Source of the DNA: a virus
Strand: one strand, 5' to 3'
Length of the DNA stretch: 64,000 bases
Virus record (IMG/VR): IMGVR_UViG_3300036853_000446
Location: 248,001 to 312,000 of that record
Under the pieces are notes generated by a model, which saw nothing but the letters and a program-made list of their open reading frames with translations, made no database searches and was not told the DNA's origin. Positions 32,190 to 41,064 of this stretch are shown here, in pieces. A program made the position numbers and the translations under genes. Position 1 is the stretch's first letter. Each line of letters begins with the position of its first letter.

Positions 32190-33649
32190 CTGAACCCGCC
32201 ATCATCGTCGACCGCCGTGGTCTTGCCAGTAAACTCGCAAACCGCCCTCGTGCATTCATCCTGAACGAGCTGCTGCAGAACGCCTGGGACGAGAACGTCA
32301 CGACGGTCCGCGCGACCGTCGAGCCCCTCCCGGGCAAGGCCCAGTGCCGGATCACGGTCGAGGACGACAGCCCCGAGGGTTTCTCCGACCTGACGAGCGT
32401 CTACACGATGTTCAAGCATTCGAAGAAAGCTCCCGACCCGACGAAGCGCGGCCGCTTCGAGATGGGTGAGAAGCTCGTGATCGCCCTGGCGCTCAGCGCT
32501 GAGGTCACATCGACCAAGGGCACGGTCATTTTTGACGAGGACGGTCGGCGCACGTCACGGGCGACACGCAAGGCGGGAACGGTCTTCACGGGCGTTTTCC
32601 GCATGACTCGCGAGCAATACATCGAGCTGATCGCTTCGGCAAAGATGTTGATCCCCCCGCCCGGCATCAAAACCTATCTTGACGGCGACCTGCTCCCGCC
32701 ACGAGAGGTTCTTCATTCTTTCGAGGCGACCCTACAGACGATCCGAGCGGACGCGGACGGCAATCTGGCGCCGACGCAGCGCAAGACGGCCGTCAACGTC
32801 TACGAGGTCCTCGAGGGCGAGACGGCGCACATCTACGAGATGGGCATCCCCGTCGTCGAGACCGGCGACCGCTGGCACTACGACGTCGAGCAGCGCGTCC
32901 CCGTCAATTGGGAACGCAACAACGTGCCGCCGGCATTCCTCAGGACGTTGCGCGTGGAGGTCCTCAACGCCATGCACTCGCGCCTCTCGGAAGACGAGTC
33001 TACCGCGGCCTGGGTGACCGAAGCGGCCGCCGACGGTCGCTGCGCGCCCGAGGCCATCACCACGGTCGTTCACCGCCGCTTCGGCGACAAGGTCGTGATC
33101 CACGACCCCTCCGACCCCGAGGGGACGAAGATTGCCGTCAGCCAAGGCTACACGGTCATCCCCGGCGGGGCCTTCTCGAAGGGCGCATGGGAGAACGTCA
33201 AGACATCCGGCGCCGCCCTCCCCGCGGGGCAGGTGACGCCGAGCCCCAAGCCTTACGATGAGAACGGACGGCCCGAGAACGTCATCCCGCCCTCAAAGTG
33301 GACCCCGGATATGTCGAGAATTGCGGCCTTTGCAGAGCACATCTTTTTAAGGCTCACCGGCAAGACCTGTCGCACGACGATCGTCAGGGAGCTGCAGGCG
33401 TCGTGGGCCGCCAATTTCGGGCCCACCGATGACGGGGGCTTTCGCCTTTGCCTAAATTACGGCCGGCTCGGCAAGAAGTGGTTTGCCCTGGCGAAACGTG
33501 ACGAGCGCGTGCTCGACTTGCTGCTCCACGAGTTCGTTCACTACGAGGTGAATGATCATCTGTCCAACGAGATGCACGAAGCGGCGACGAAGCTCGGCGC
33601 GCGTCTCGTGGGAATTGCCCTCGACGAACCCAATCTTTTCAACGACTGA
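32186..33649 (+). CDS. GHKL ATPase with C-terminal HExxH motif
   Basis: 487 residues. The N-terminal domain has GHKL (Hsp90/MutL/histidine-kinase type) ATP-binding motifs: N-box ELLQNAWDE (E28, N32), G1-like EDDSPEGFSDL (residues 60-70) and a glycine lid segment KRGRFEMGEKLVIAL (residues 87-101). The last 45 residues contain LLLHEFVHYEVND, a zinc-peptidase HExxH (H448, E449, H452), with a downstream NEMHEA that could give a third ligand. Phage rIIA-type proteins also use a GHKL domain, but I know of no described fusion with a metallopeptidase motif. Coupled upstream by ATGA; followed after 12 bases by a second HExxH gene. Confidence 0.8.
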   Translation: MTEPAIIVDRRGLASKLANRPRAFILNELLQNAWDENVTTVRATVEPLPGKAQCRITVEDDSPEGFSDLTSVYTMFKHSKKAPDPTKRGRFEMGEKLVIALALSAEVTSTKGTVIFDEDGRRTSRATRKAGTVFTGVFRMTREQYIELIASAKMLIPPPGIKTYLDGDLLPPREVLHSFEATLQTIRADADGNLAPTQRKTAVNVYEVLEGETAHIYEMGIPVVETGDRWHYDVEQRVPVNWERNNVPPAFLRTLRVEVLNAMHSRLSEDESTAAWVTEAAADGRCAPEAITTVVHRRFGDKVVIHDPSDPEGTKIAVSQGYTVIPGGAFSKGAWENVKTSGAALPAGQVTPSPKPYDENGRPENVIPPSKWTPDMSRIAAFAEHIFLRLTGKTCRTTIVRELQASWAANFGPTDDGGFRLCLNYGRLGKKWFALAKRDERVLDLLLHEFVHYEVNDHLSNEMHEAATKLGARLVGIALDEPNLFND

Positions 33650-33661
33650 GAACGGTATCAA

Positions 33662-34036
33662 ATGAAGATGGAATTGACGAACGAGACGGGCTTCCGAGAT
33701 GATCTGATCCGCGCACTCATATACAGGGTCCTGGTCGTCATAGGCTACCGCCTGAAGGCCCACTCCCTTGAAGTCGAAGTTGTCCACAGCCGCAGTCATG
33801 GCGTGAGCGGTCGCGCCCGCGTTGGTACGAACCGAATCAAGCTCTACGTACCGAAGCCTCGCGCCTGGCGAAACGACACGTGGCGGCTAATCGTCGCCAC
33901 GGTTTTTCATGAGTGCCTGCACCTGGTGGGCGTCCGAGACGACGACATGATCGACGAGGTGCTGCGCGCCAACTTCCCGTTGCAAGCTTGGGCGAGAGAC
34001 TTGCAGCCCTTCTGTCGCGTCGCCCATCGGGTTTGA
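33662..34036 (+). CDS. Small SprT-like HExxH metalloprotein
   Basis: 124 residues. Central IVATVFHECLHLVGVRDDDMIDEVLRANFP has the HExxH signature (HECLH) followed by a downstream acidic helix, as in SprT-like or minimal zincin proteins; the N-terminal strands RVGTNRIKLYVPKP precede it as in SprT. Activity and substrate unknown. Operon with the GHKL gene upstream and ParB-like gene downstream. Confidence 0.65.
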   Translation: MKMELTNETGFRDDLIRALIYRVLVVIGYRLKAHSLEVEVVHSRSHGVSGRARVGTNRIKLYVPKPRAWRNDTWRLIVATVFHECLHLVGVRDDDMIDEVLRANFPLQAWARDLQPFCRVAHRV

Positions 34037-34096
34037 CCCCACGAAACGCTCGAAGGAAAAGGCCGCTGAACGAAGTTCCCGGTGTAACGACGAGGG

Positions 34097-35092
34097 GTGA
34101 AACGGCGCCTCAAGGAAATCACCCCGAATATCCACAACGAAAAGCTGTTTGACTCGACGGACGAGAGCCTGGCTGAGCTGGGGCGCGACATCGAGCGGAA
34201 CGGGCTGCGGTGCCCGATCCGCATCACGAAAGTTGGTGCGGTCATCATCGATGGTGAGCGTCGGTGGCGTGTCTGCAAAAAACTCGGCTGGACCCTCATC
34301 GATGTCGTGGAGGAAGACGTCCACCGGAACGAAATTCTCGGTCTCCTCATCGACACCGTTTCACAGCAGCGGCACATGACGTTGATCGAGCAGGCCCGCG
34401 TTTACGCGACGTATTACAACCACCTAAAGAGAGCGCACCGGAAGGGCGATCTCAACCACATCGCGGCCAAGCAGATCGCACTCGAGAAAGCGCGACTGCC
34501 TTTCCGATCGGTGGCTCTCGCCGATCAACTCGTGCAAGTCGTCGACCGAGGCCACCCCGACCTGCATGAGAAATTGCTCCGCGGGGAGATGAGCATCACT
34601 GGGGCCTACGAGGCCATCCTGCGACGCTTGTATAAGCCCATGAAATACGAGCTACTCCCCCGCCCCGAGCGTACCCTCGAACAGCTCGCTCGAGCCAAGC
34701 GGCATGAAGACGAACGGCTCGAAAGGCAGGAAGAGCTGGAATTTACCCAGACTTACATTGATGCCCATCTGGATGACCTCGAATCGGTGGAGGCGCAACG
34801 AAGGCTGCTCGGACTGTTCGAGCCCGATCCGCCTCCCGCGGCGCTGAAATACCGAGACAACCCCGAGAGCCAAGTCATCGCAGAGGCCTTTGAGTCCCTG
34901 GCTGTGAAGGAGCCCCCCGAGCTGCTCGTTGGGCGCCTCACGATGTTCATCGAAGAGATCGCGGCGAGCGTCCAAGGCGTCGATGAGTCGCGCGCGCGGG
35001 ACATCGTTCGAGACGTGGTCAAGCCGATGGTCCTTCGTCTCGCGCAAGCCTTCCCGCGCCAGGAGTTCGAAGTCCCCGTCAATCGGGAATGA
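34097..35092 (+). CDS. ParB-like protein
   Basis: 331 residues from a GTG with GAGG just upstream. The N-terminal ParB/Srx-fold signature is clear: LAELGRDIERNGLRCPIRITKVGAVIIDGERRWRVCKKLG, with GERRWR at residues 53-58, the CTP/phosphate-binding box of ParB. A helical centre (TLIEQARVYATYYNHLKRAH...AIALEKARLP) is in the place of the KorB/ParB HTH. The remainder is helical and unlike canonical ParB dimer domains. It may segregate the replicon, or act as a transcription or nuclease factor; no ParA lies next to it and no parS-like palindrome array was seen. Confidence 0.8.
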   Translation: MKRRLKEITPNIHNEKLFDSTDESLAELGRDIERNGLRCPIRITKVGAVIIDGERRWRVCKKLGWTLIDVVEEDVHRNEILGLLIDTVSQQRHMTLIEQARVYATYYNHLKRAHRKGDLNHIAAKQIALEKARLPFRSVALADQLVQVVDRGHPDLHEKLLRGEMSITGAYEAILRRLYKPMKYELLPRPERTLEQLARAKRHEDERLERQEELEFTQTYIDAHLDDLESVEAQRRLLGLFEPDPPPAALKYRDNPESQVIAEAFESLAVKEPPELLVGRLTMFIEEIAASVQGVDESRARDIVRDVVKPMVLRLAQAFPRQEFEVPVNRE

Positions 35093-35123
35093 ATTCCTCG
35101 AACCGTTCGAACCCTTCGAGGGT

Positions 35124-35771
35124 TTACGGGGCTACGTAGCTTGCCAGAACGACGATCTTGCTTTGAACTTCGAAGCACTCATGACGGAAATAGCAATCGA
35201 GGCGGCCGTCTTTGATGAAGTAGATCTCGTCGTAATCGGGATCGGGGTTTTGCTCGACGCGCTCGAGCAGATACTCCGTGAGCCCCAGGCGATCGCGCCA
35301 GAGTTGGGCCTCCTCTTCGGCTTGGACTCGTGAACGCCCCTGCAGCGTGAGCATGGGGCCGTCCGCCGTCACGAGCTGTCTGCGAATCAGGGCATCGCCC
35401 ACAATCTTGCCGACGTTATACCTGCCTTCGGACTTGATGATCCCGTAGTGGTAGAGAACGTTGCCCCAGTCGCACTGGTCTTGCACCTCCAGTTCGGCGA
35501 TGATCTCCAACATGCACACCTGGTGGTGAGTGAGATCGGGCTTGGGGTGCAGCTCGGGCAAGGCTTCGATCGAAAGCGTATCGAGCAACTTTTGAACGGC
35601 TTCCGTGATCTCGCTTTTGGGAACGACCTTGAAAGCGCGGTCGGAGAGAAGTTGCTCGATCGTAACGGTTTCAGGGTCGAGATGCGTGGGCATCTCGACC
35701 ACGCCGTAGCGTGTGATCACCCGCTTCTTGTCGAAGGCCTGAACCCATCGGTTGCGACGCCGACGACTCAT
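35124..35771 (-). CDS. Unknown protein with winged-helix-like middle
   Basis: 215 residues, MSRRRRNRWVQAFDKKRVITRYGVVEMP.... The region HHQVCMLEIIAELEVQDQCDWGNVLYHYGIIKSEGRYNVGKIVGDALIRRQLVTADGPMLTLQGRSR looks like a winged-helix domain. Coupled to the upstream gene by overlap at 35768-35771 (ATGA). Confidence 0.65.
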   Translation of the reverse strand: MSRRRRNRWVQAFDKKRVITRYGVVEMPTHLDPETVTIEQLLSDRAFKVVPKSEITEAVQKLLDTLSIEALPELHPKPDLTHHQVCMLEIIAELEVQDQCDWGNVLYHYGIIKSEGRYNVGKIVGDALIRRQLVTADGPMLTLQGRSRVQAEEEAQLWRDRLGLTEYLLERVEQNPDPDYDEIYFIKDGRLDCYFRHECFEVQSKIVVLASYVAP

Positions 35772-36331
35772 GGCTCGGAAGTCGGTCGGGAGCCCTTCGG
35801 GAGCGACTCGATCAATTCGCCGCCCAGAATGACCTCGTCCGCCGTCGGGAGCGACTCGTCGTAGGCGTGCTGCTCCGCGGATGGTGTGATCCCGAGCGCC
35901 CGAGCCACTCCGACCTCGAGTTTAAAGCCGCTCTCGGAACGTCGAGGCTCCTCGGGGCCAAACCCCGGAGTGTGCGGCGGCCACTGCCCGCTCTGAAAGC
36001 TCTGCAAGTGTCGCAGCGGCAGTCGGTTGCCTTCGAATGTCGGAATGCCTTCGTTATGACAGCGCTCGAGGGCTCTCAACATCCCGGTCGACATGCCGAG
36101 ATCCATGAAGAAATAGTGAGTAACGTCGGGTAGCCAGAACCAGGGCATCCCTATGCCGGCGTCCCTATCCGCCGCGATTCGATCGTCCATGAACCACGGT
36201 GCTACCAAATGACTCGCGAGGGGCGAGTAGCCACACTCGTGCATGTGGCGGCAACACCAGGTGGCGTAGCGGCGGTTGGTAGCAAAATCCCCGTTGAGCG
36301 GGCTTTCGATGATGATACGTTGATGCTCCAT
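35768..36331 (-). CDS. Nucleoside deoxyribosyltransferase-like protein (DUF7768 type)
   Basis: 187 residues from ATG 36331. RIIIESPLNGDFATNRRYATWCCRHMHECGYSPLASHLVAPWFMDDR...DLGMSTGMLRALERCHNEGIP has the pattern of phage proteins related to nucleoside 2-deoxyribosyltransferases (I-E-S-P-x-x-x-x-x-x-N-x-x-Y, later D-x-G-x-S-x-G-M). Likely a nucleotide or nucleoside processing enzyme, role in the phage unknown. Assignment by motif recall. Confidence 0.7.
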   Translation of the reverse strand: MEHQRIIIESPLNGDFATNRRYATWCCRHMHECGYSPLASHLVAPWFMDDRIAADRDAGIGMPWFWLPDVTHYFFMDLGMSTGMLRALERCHNEGIPTFEGNRLPLRHLQSFQSGQWPPHTPGFGPEEPRRSESGFKLEVGVARALGITPSAEQHAYDESLPTADEVILGGELIESLPKGSRPTSEP

Positions 36332-36508
36332 CGTGAGCATCTACACCGGTCACGGCGATACGCTCGCTCGCTCGAATTTGTGCAGAATAAGCCATGAGCC
36401 GAGGATGCTCTAGTGGTGCGGACGGAAACGAAATGATCATCAATTCCCCCAGATGTCATTGTTCACTCGCCGCTTCCCTCTCCCATGGCCTTTCCCGCAT
36501 GTGCGGTC

Positions 36509-36991
36509 TCAGGCGACCGCCGCGAACGACAAATTCCAAATCACCCTGTTGAAGAAACGAAGATATTCAACCATCTGTCGCGCCGTCACCAGGCGGAGGT
36601 CTTTGACCTTCCAATCGGCTGCGTAGAACGAGAGATTCTCGGCGGCTCTATCCCCATACGCAGCAGCCCAAATTTCCCTCGCCTTGGCGGGAATCATCAC
36701 AACCTCCGGGTCGTCGATACCCGTCCGCTTGCATTCATCGTCAATCCACCGCTGCGCAGGCGGTGCCACATTCTCTCCCAGACCGATCGCAACGCCACGA
36801 CGGTTGTGTCGCACGGGCACCATGGCTGCGGCGAGAATCAACCCTGCCAAGCAGAATGTCCGACGCGGCACTCCTCTTGTTTTCCTCTTACCTGACGAAC
36901 GTCTCACCTCTGAGAACTCCGACATGCCTAAGACGTCAGGCTCCCGTTTTAACCGCTCAATGATTCTGTCTTGTAACTCTCGTTGGTCCAT
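36509..36991 (-). CDS. DUF6197-like protein
   Basis: 160 residues. TFCLAGLILAAAMVPV at residues about 46-62 and the following ENVAPPAQRWIDDECKRTG resemble the 'W/FCLAGAI..A' motif of DUF6197 proteins found in phages and actinobacteria. The middle stretch could also be taken for a transmembrane helix. Function unknown. Confidence 0.55.
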   Translation of the reverse strand: MDQRELQDRIIERLKREPDVLGMSEFSEVRRSSGKRKTRGVPRRTFCLAGLILAAAMVPVRHNRRGVAIGLGENVAPPAQRWIDDECKRTGIDDPEVVMIPAKAREIWAAAYGDRAAENLSFYAADWKVKDLRLVTARQMVEYLRFFNRVIWNLSFAAVA

Positions 36992-37880
36992 TTTTACCTA
37001 TTGCCTCCTTCGGTCGCCTTAAATTGGGCTCGCGTTGACTTCAACGCAGCCTCGAGAACGACGGAACCCATTCGTCGAGGTCGCATTGCGCGCGAAGAGC
37101 CACGCGCTCGACACGCTTTTTGAAGTCCCTGAACCCTCGCGCCATCGGATGGCGTCTTTGAGTCCCCCTAGTGCCCACCCCGCTCTTTGGGAGAATTTTG
37201 CCCCCAAATGTGGCCATCGTGGGCCGTTATGAGTTGATAGAGTACCCGGGTGTTCTAGTCGGCGTCTACCGGATCGCCATGGGGTGTGACAGTTTAGTGA
37301 GCAACATGCCTACACACCTCCTGAACTCTAGCTTTCACTTTGGGTTTGAACGGGTCCCTCCCTTTGTCTTTACTTGGGTTTGTCCCATTTGTTTGAGGTT
37401 AGGTGATCCAGTGAGTCCACCTGGAGGTCAGGAGCGAGATGACACATGACAGATGTGGCAAACGGGTAACCACTAACATCGCGCCGCTGTCATCGACCAT
37501 TACAGACGATTTCAAAAGGTGAGCAATTCTGAGCGTTTGTGGGAGACTACCCCATATCAGCACACAGGCGCGCTAGAGCAATTCTATAACTGCTCATGCA
37601 GCAAGCCGAACACGTTGACGGCGCAGTACCGCCAAGAGCCCTTTCGGGCACGGTTTATAGAATGGGTCTGGCGGGAGCCACCATCAACCTGGCGGGAGCC
37701 CGTGGGCCCTTGCAGTGGTTGGCGTTGCCCCAACCTCGTCGTTCACGTTGCAGCACGGTCGACGGTTCGGGGCCGAAAAGCACGCCCGCGGATGCGGACG
37801 GCTAGTTGCCAAGGGCGCTCTCGAATTTTAGTTGGCTGGTAAAGGCCCCGAGGGGAAGGAGGCGGCCTCCCCTCACAAAG
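36992..37880. other. Long stretch without a convincing gene
   Basis: About 890 bases. Short plus-strand frames at 37171-37449 and 37519-37842 are not clearly protein-like. Direct repeats of TGGCGGGAGCC occur at about 37668-37702. A repeat-like element sits at its left end (37020-37060). Confidence 0.45.
37020..37060 (+). repeat. CRISPR-repeat-like (possible anti-repeat) element
   Basis: TTGGGCTC (37024-37031) and AACGCAGCCTC (37043-37053), separated by a small palindrome-forming insert (CGTTGACTTCAACG), match two blocks of the plus-strand form of repeat A (GGGCTC and ACGCAGCCTC). An RNA read from the plus strand could pair with the 5' part of the family A crRNA repeat. A relic repeat is the simpler reading. 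Confidence 0.35.
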
Positions 37881-38363
37881 TCATTCGCCAGACGTGGTCG
37901 AAGGCGCGGTGGAGGCTGGGGACGGTGCAGTGCCGCCCATCACTGCAGACGGAGTCACAACCGTCCTCCGTCTAACGGTCGGGGCTGGCTCGTCGGAATT
38001 GACCCCACAGACCACCCTCAAGTTCTCCCAGATCTTTTCGGCCTCGATGAAGCCGATTTTCACGACGGCTGTCCGAAACTGCTCCGCATATAGCGAGGCC
38101 TCATTTGAGGTCGAGGGGCGACCACTCTTTACGGCTCGCGGCACCTTCCCGCTCTTGGTCGCCTGCTTCCTGTCCGTCGCTCTAATGTTGTAGACGTGGT
38201 TCTCGGATAACGCGAGCCCTTGCTTCTTGGCGAGGGCCACGACCTCCGACGCTGGCACATCGACGGCGACAGACCGCACGAAGGCTGATTTAGCACCAAA
38301 CTCGACTTTGGGAGCTTTGCTGGCTTTGCCGGTTTTGCTGGTGCGTTTGGTTGATTTAGGCAT
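37881..38363 (-). CDS. AFVRS/VYNIR family protein, copy 1
   Basis: 160 residues from MPKSTKRTSKTGK (ATG 38363). A very basic N-terminus, then FGAKSAFVRSVAVDVPASEVVALAKKQGLALSENHVYNIRA, a helical module that recalls small HTH-like domains, then EEAEKIW helices and a Thr/Pro-rich tail. A paralog lies at 45158-45478. Similar 'SAFVR...VYNIR' modules are frequent in GC-rich proteobacterial genomes. DNA binding is a guess. Confidence 0.7.
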   Translation of the reverse strand: MPKSTKRTSKTGKASKAPKVEFGAKSAFVRSVAVDVPASEVVALAKKQGLALSENHVYNIRATDRKQATKSGKVPRAVKSGRPSTSNEASLYAEQFRTAVVKIGFIEAEKIWENLRVVCGVNSDEPAPTVRRRTVVTPSAVMGGTAPSPASTAPSTTSGE

Positions 38364-38707
38364 AAAACTCTTTCGAGGAAGTTGACATCGTTGGATTGTT
38401 ACAACGGCTTTGTGGCGGCTATAATAGCAGCTCGTGATGTTTGTGAGTGCATTTAGGGCAGATAACCCGCCCGGGATGGCACCTAGGCAGCTCCAATGGC
38501 CGAGATGTCTCACACACCCGTCGTGTGGCCAAGCATAACACACAAAAGAACCCAACGCGCGGTAAACCGCTCAAAGTACTCAGAACGTCCTGTAGGTTTG
38601 AACGCCCAATACCTGTCGAATGAGGTTACCGAGGCACACATCTTCGGCGAAGTCCTCTTTAGGGCCCGAATGGTTCGTCGAGTGCGTCGGCCAATACACG
38701 AAAGGAT
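38364..38707. other. Intergenic region, promoter side of 37881 gene
   Basis: About 340 bases. On the minus strand TATTATAG at about 38418-38425 may serve as a -10 box for the 37881-38363 gene. No gene seen. Confidence 0.4.
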
Positions 38708-39010
38708 TCAAATCTTCTTGGGTCGCCCCCGCCCCAGCCTGCTCTTGCGCGGCGCCTTGGGCGGCATCAACAGCTCGACCACGGGAACCCCGAGGGCATT
38801 GGCGAGTCTCACCATGGAGGCAAGGTTGAGGTTCTGCAGGCCTCTCTCGACATGAGAAATCCACTGAACCGTAGCCGGAACGGCACTGGCCAGTTCTTGT
38901 TGAATCCACCCCCTTTCGCGACGAATTTCGCAGACCTTCTGCCCCACTCGCTTGGCGACCTCGTCAACCTTCTCGGACACTCGCAACGGTGACCGTAGAC
39001 GGCTATCCAA
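38708..39010 (-). CDS. XRE (Cro/C1) family repressor
   Basis: 100 residues. VGQKVCEIRRERGWIQQELASAVPATVQWISHVERGLQNLNLASMVRLANALGVPVVELL is a complete HTH_3 domain: helix 2-3 IQQELA..VPATVQWISHVERG, then the conserved NL-x-x-M-x-x-L-A-x-A-L-x-V hydrophobic helices. The C-terminus is basic. A phage repressor or Cro-like switch is plausible; its targets are unknown. Confidence 0.85.
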   Translation of the reverse strand: MDSRLRSPLRVSEKVDEVAKRVGQKVCEIRRERGWIQQELASAVPATVQWISHVERGLQNLNLASMVRLANALGVPVVELLMPPKAPRKSRLGRGRPKKI

Positions 39011-39394
39011 ATAAACCGCATTGTAAGGCTATATTAACCGTTTTTCGCGGAGTGCTTATCGATCGAAACGTGAGCGCTAGGCACCGCCTCGGTAGGCTGA
39101 TGAGACCTATTTCCCAGGCACGTTCCATGGGCAAACCCTCCCCCGTGCCAATCTAGCGGGGCGGGTTTGTTGGTGTCCAGTATCAGTCGACGATCGCCGA
39201 AGGGGCCTGCGTCCAGACGTTGACGAGTGCGATCATGTCTCGACCTCGCGCCCTTGATGTGATCTGGCAATCTCCCGGAGCCAATCGGGTATGGCCGCCG
39301 TACGTGCGCACCATGTGGGTCGGCCCATTGGACAGTTGCCGGTGTTCGTGGTGTATAGGCCATCATTACTCAGGCCGAAGGTGTTTGATGCCTC
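39011..39394. other. Intergenic region without a gene
   Basis: About 380 bases between the repressor gene and the promoter at 39395. Only shadow frames. It may hold the repressor's own promoter and operators, but no clear palindrome was found. Confidence 0.4.
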
Positions 39395-39424
39395 CGGATC
39401 AAACGGAAGTGCTTGTTCGTACTC
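39395..39424 (+). promoter_or_regulatory. Shared two-box promoter
   Basis: Box 1 CGGATCAAA (39395-39403), 12 bases, box 2 TTCGTACTC (39416-39424). ATG 5 bases downstream at 39430. Confidence 0.8.
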
Positions 39425-39429
39425 TAGGC

Positions 39430-39735
39430 ATGCGAAACGTCCACGAAGTCCATGGCTGGAAACTCACTCCCGCGATCGGTCGTTCCACCTACGAAGGGAA
39501 GGAGGAAACCATGGCGGTTACCAAGGTCAACTGCGGCCGGGACGGGGACGGTTACCACGTCGAGTCACCGCAAGGCCTGACGTACTTCGTTCAGTTTTGG
39601 GACACGGACCGCAGGTGGACTTCGCAGAAGCTCGTGGGAGAGACCCCGAGCATGTGGCTCGAAAACTCCTCCAAAACGCTCAAGGGCATCCTCGAGACGC
39701 TCCGATTTCTCGCGTGCAAGCGGACTGCCTCGTGA
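39430..39735 (+). CDS. Small unknown protein
   Basis: 101 residues, MRNVHEVHGWKLTPAIGRSTYEGKEETMAVTKVNC..., with strands GDGYHVESPQGLTYFVQFWDT and a final helix. An internal ATG (39511) with GGAGGAAACC upstream is a strong alternative start, which would give 74 residues. Confidence 0.6.
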   Translation: MRNVHEVHGWKLTPAIGRSTYEGKEETMAVTKVNCGRDGDGYHVESPQGLTYFVQFWDTDRRWTSQKLVGETPSMWLENSSKTLKGILETLRFLACKRTAS

Positions 39736-39782
39736 ACGCGCCAGACAGCAACCGCCCGATGACGGATCCGTCAAGGAGAAAC

Positions 39783-40031
39783 ATGACCTTAGAGAAGAGA
39801 GCTGCTGAGGCCCTGCGCAAGGGCGAGTGTCATAAGAAACCCTGTCCATCGAAGGCAAATGCCCTCAAACGAATCGAAAGCGGAAAGGCGGACGCGATGT
39901 CCGTCGACCCATATTCCATGGGCGAGGTGACCCTCATGAATCACTTTGCGATTCGGTTTCACGATCGAACACTCGGCGCGGCGGTTCGCAAGCTGACTCT
40001 TCGCGGCTTCGGACGCGGATCAAACGACTGA
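39783..40031 (+). CDS. Small basic protein
   Basis: 82 residues, MTLEKRAAEALRKGECHKKPCPSKANALKRIESGKADAMSVDPYSMGEVTLMNHFAIRFHD.... GGAG lies 6 bases before the ATG. Two Cys residues (C-x4-C) in a basic context. Runs into the promoter of the next gene. Confidence 0.6.
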   Translation: MTLEKRAAEALRKGECHKKPCPSKANALKRIESGKADAMSVDPYSMGEVTLMNHFAIRFHDRTLGAAVRKLTLRGFGRGSND

Positions 40032-40045
40032 CGTCGCCCGTACTC
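40016..40045 (+). promoter_or_regulatory. Shared two-box promoter
   Basis: Box 1 CGGATCAAA (40016-40024), 12 bases, box 2 CCCGTACTC (40037-40045); exact consensus. ATG 8 bases downstream. It overlaps the end of the preceding gene. Confidence 0.8.
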
Positions 40046-40053
40046 GAAGCACG

Positions 40054-40335
40054 ATGACCCAAGACAAGATGACCGCAGTGGCCGAGCAACTACGAGCCCA
40101 AGGGCTCCGCGTCGCGGTCAAAAGAATCTACGCCTGCGTCGATGGCGTGGCCCGGGACGTCTACTCGCTAGACATCGACACCGGCCGCTTCGGCACGGCT
40201 AGCTGCACCGTTTTCGAGACCGAGATCGACGGTCTCGACGCCGCCAAGTTCGCAAAATCGCTGCGCGCCTCCGAGAAGAAAGCAGCACGTGCCAAGGCTG
40301 CCACCGCGTATTACACACGGTTTTTGCCGAAGTGA
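40054..40335 (+). CDS. Small alpha/beta protein
   Basis: 93 residues, MTQDKMTAVAEQLRAQGLRVAVKRIYACVDGVARDVYSLDIDTGRFGT.... Helix, strand, strand, then a Lys/Ala-rich helix (SLRASEKKAARAKAATAYY). Expressed from the shared promoter. No family recognised. Confidence 0.65.
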   Translation: MTQDKMTAVAEQLRAQGLRVAVKRIYACVDGVARDVYSLDIDTGRFGTASCTVFETEIDGLDAAKFAKSLRASEKKAARAKAATAYYTRFLPK

Positions 40336-40380
40336 AGGTCGGGCTGCGGCGGTTGGCTCCCCCAGGGGGTTGGCCGCGGC

Positions 40381-41064
40381 TCAAATGGCTTCACCGCTCG
40401 GTCGAAGCCCGGTGAGCGCCCCTAGGCCAGGTCTCGTTCTACGGGGCAGTTCCGCGGCAACGTCCCATGCGCTCCTCGAGTCCCCCTGTTCGAGCACGAT
40501 CACGATGGGCTCCGGGAGCGGTTCAATGGGCGCCCCCCACTCGAGAGTCCCGCCGCGCGCCTCACGAATCTCGGCGACGCGCCGCTCGACGTTGCGGGCC
40601 CAGACGGCCGTCGCCTCCTCCAGCGCCGCCTCCCGGGAGTGAAACGACTTGGTTCCCGTCTGAGGACGGGGCTTGCCGCTGCGCCGGAGCTTGGGGACGG
40701 CGGCGGGGTTGATGACGGGGGTGAGACGGCTCCCGAGGCCCAACCAGGCGAGCCAGGTGCCTCCCGTGGCTTCGGACGTGTGCCTCACGACGACGTACGC
40801 CTCCGGGGTGCCGAGCAGGAGGCAGCCCGCGTTCTCGACAGCCTTGGCGCCCCCCACGGACGCCGGGGCGACGTAGTTCCAGTCTCGCTCGGCTTCGGCA
40901 CGGGCTCGAGGCTCGCCCCCGTGCTCGTCACAGTAGGCGGAGACGGCGTCAGGGCGATTTCTGGGGCACCGGAGGCGGACCTCGACGGCGTCCCGCGGGC
41001 ACCACTCGTCTTCACCCAGCCATTCATTGCAATGGGTGCCACTGTGGGCAGCTCGCGTCCTCAT
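40381..41064 (-). CDS. Unknown Cys-containing protein
   Basis: 227 residues. An N-terminal Cys/His region (THCNEWLGEDEWCPRD...RLRCPRNRPDAVSAYCDEHGG) suggests a zinc site as in some phage proteins. The middle AYVVVRHTSEATGGTWLAWLGLGSRL...FHSREAALEEATAVWARNVERRVAEI is alpha/beta. Last gene of a four-gene ATGA-coupled operon (41922 to 40381). Confidence 0.65.
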   Translation of the reverse strand: MRTRAAHSGTHCNEWLGEDEWCPRDAVEVRLRCPRNRPDAVSAYCDEHGGEPRARAEAERDWNYVAPASVGGAKAVENAGCLLLGTPEAYVVVRHTSEATGGTWLAWLGLGSRLTPVINPAAVPKLRRSGKPRPQTGTKSFHSREAALEEATAVWARNVERRVAEIREARGGTLEWGAPIEPLPEPIVIVLEQGDSRSAWDVAAELPRRTRPGLGALTGLRPSGEAI

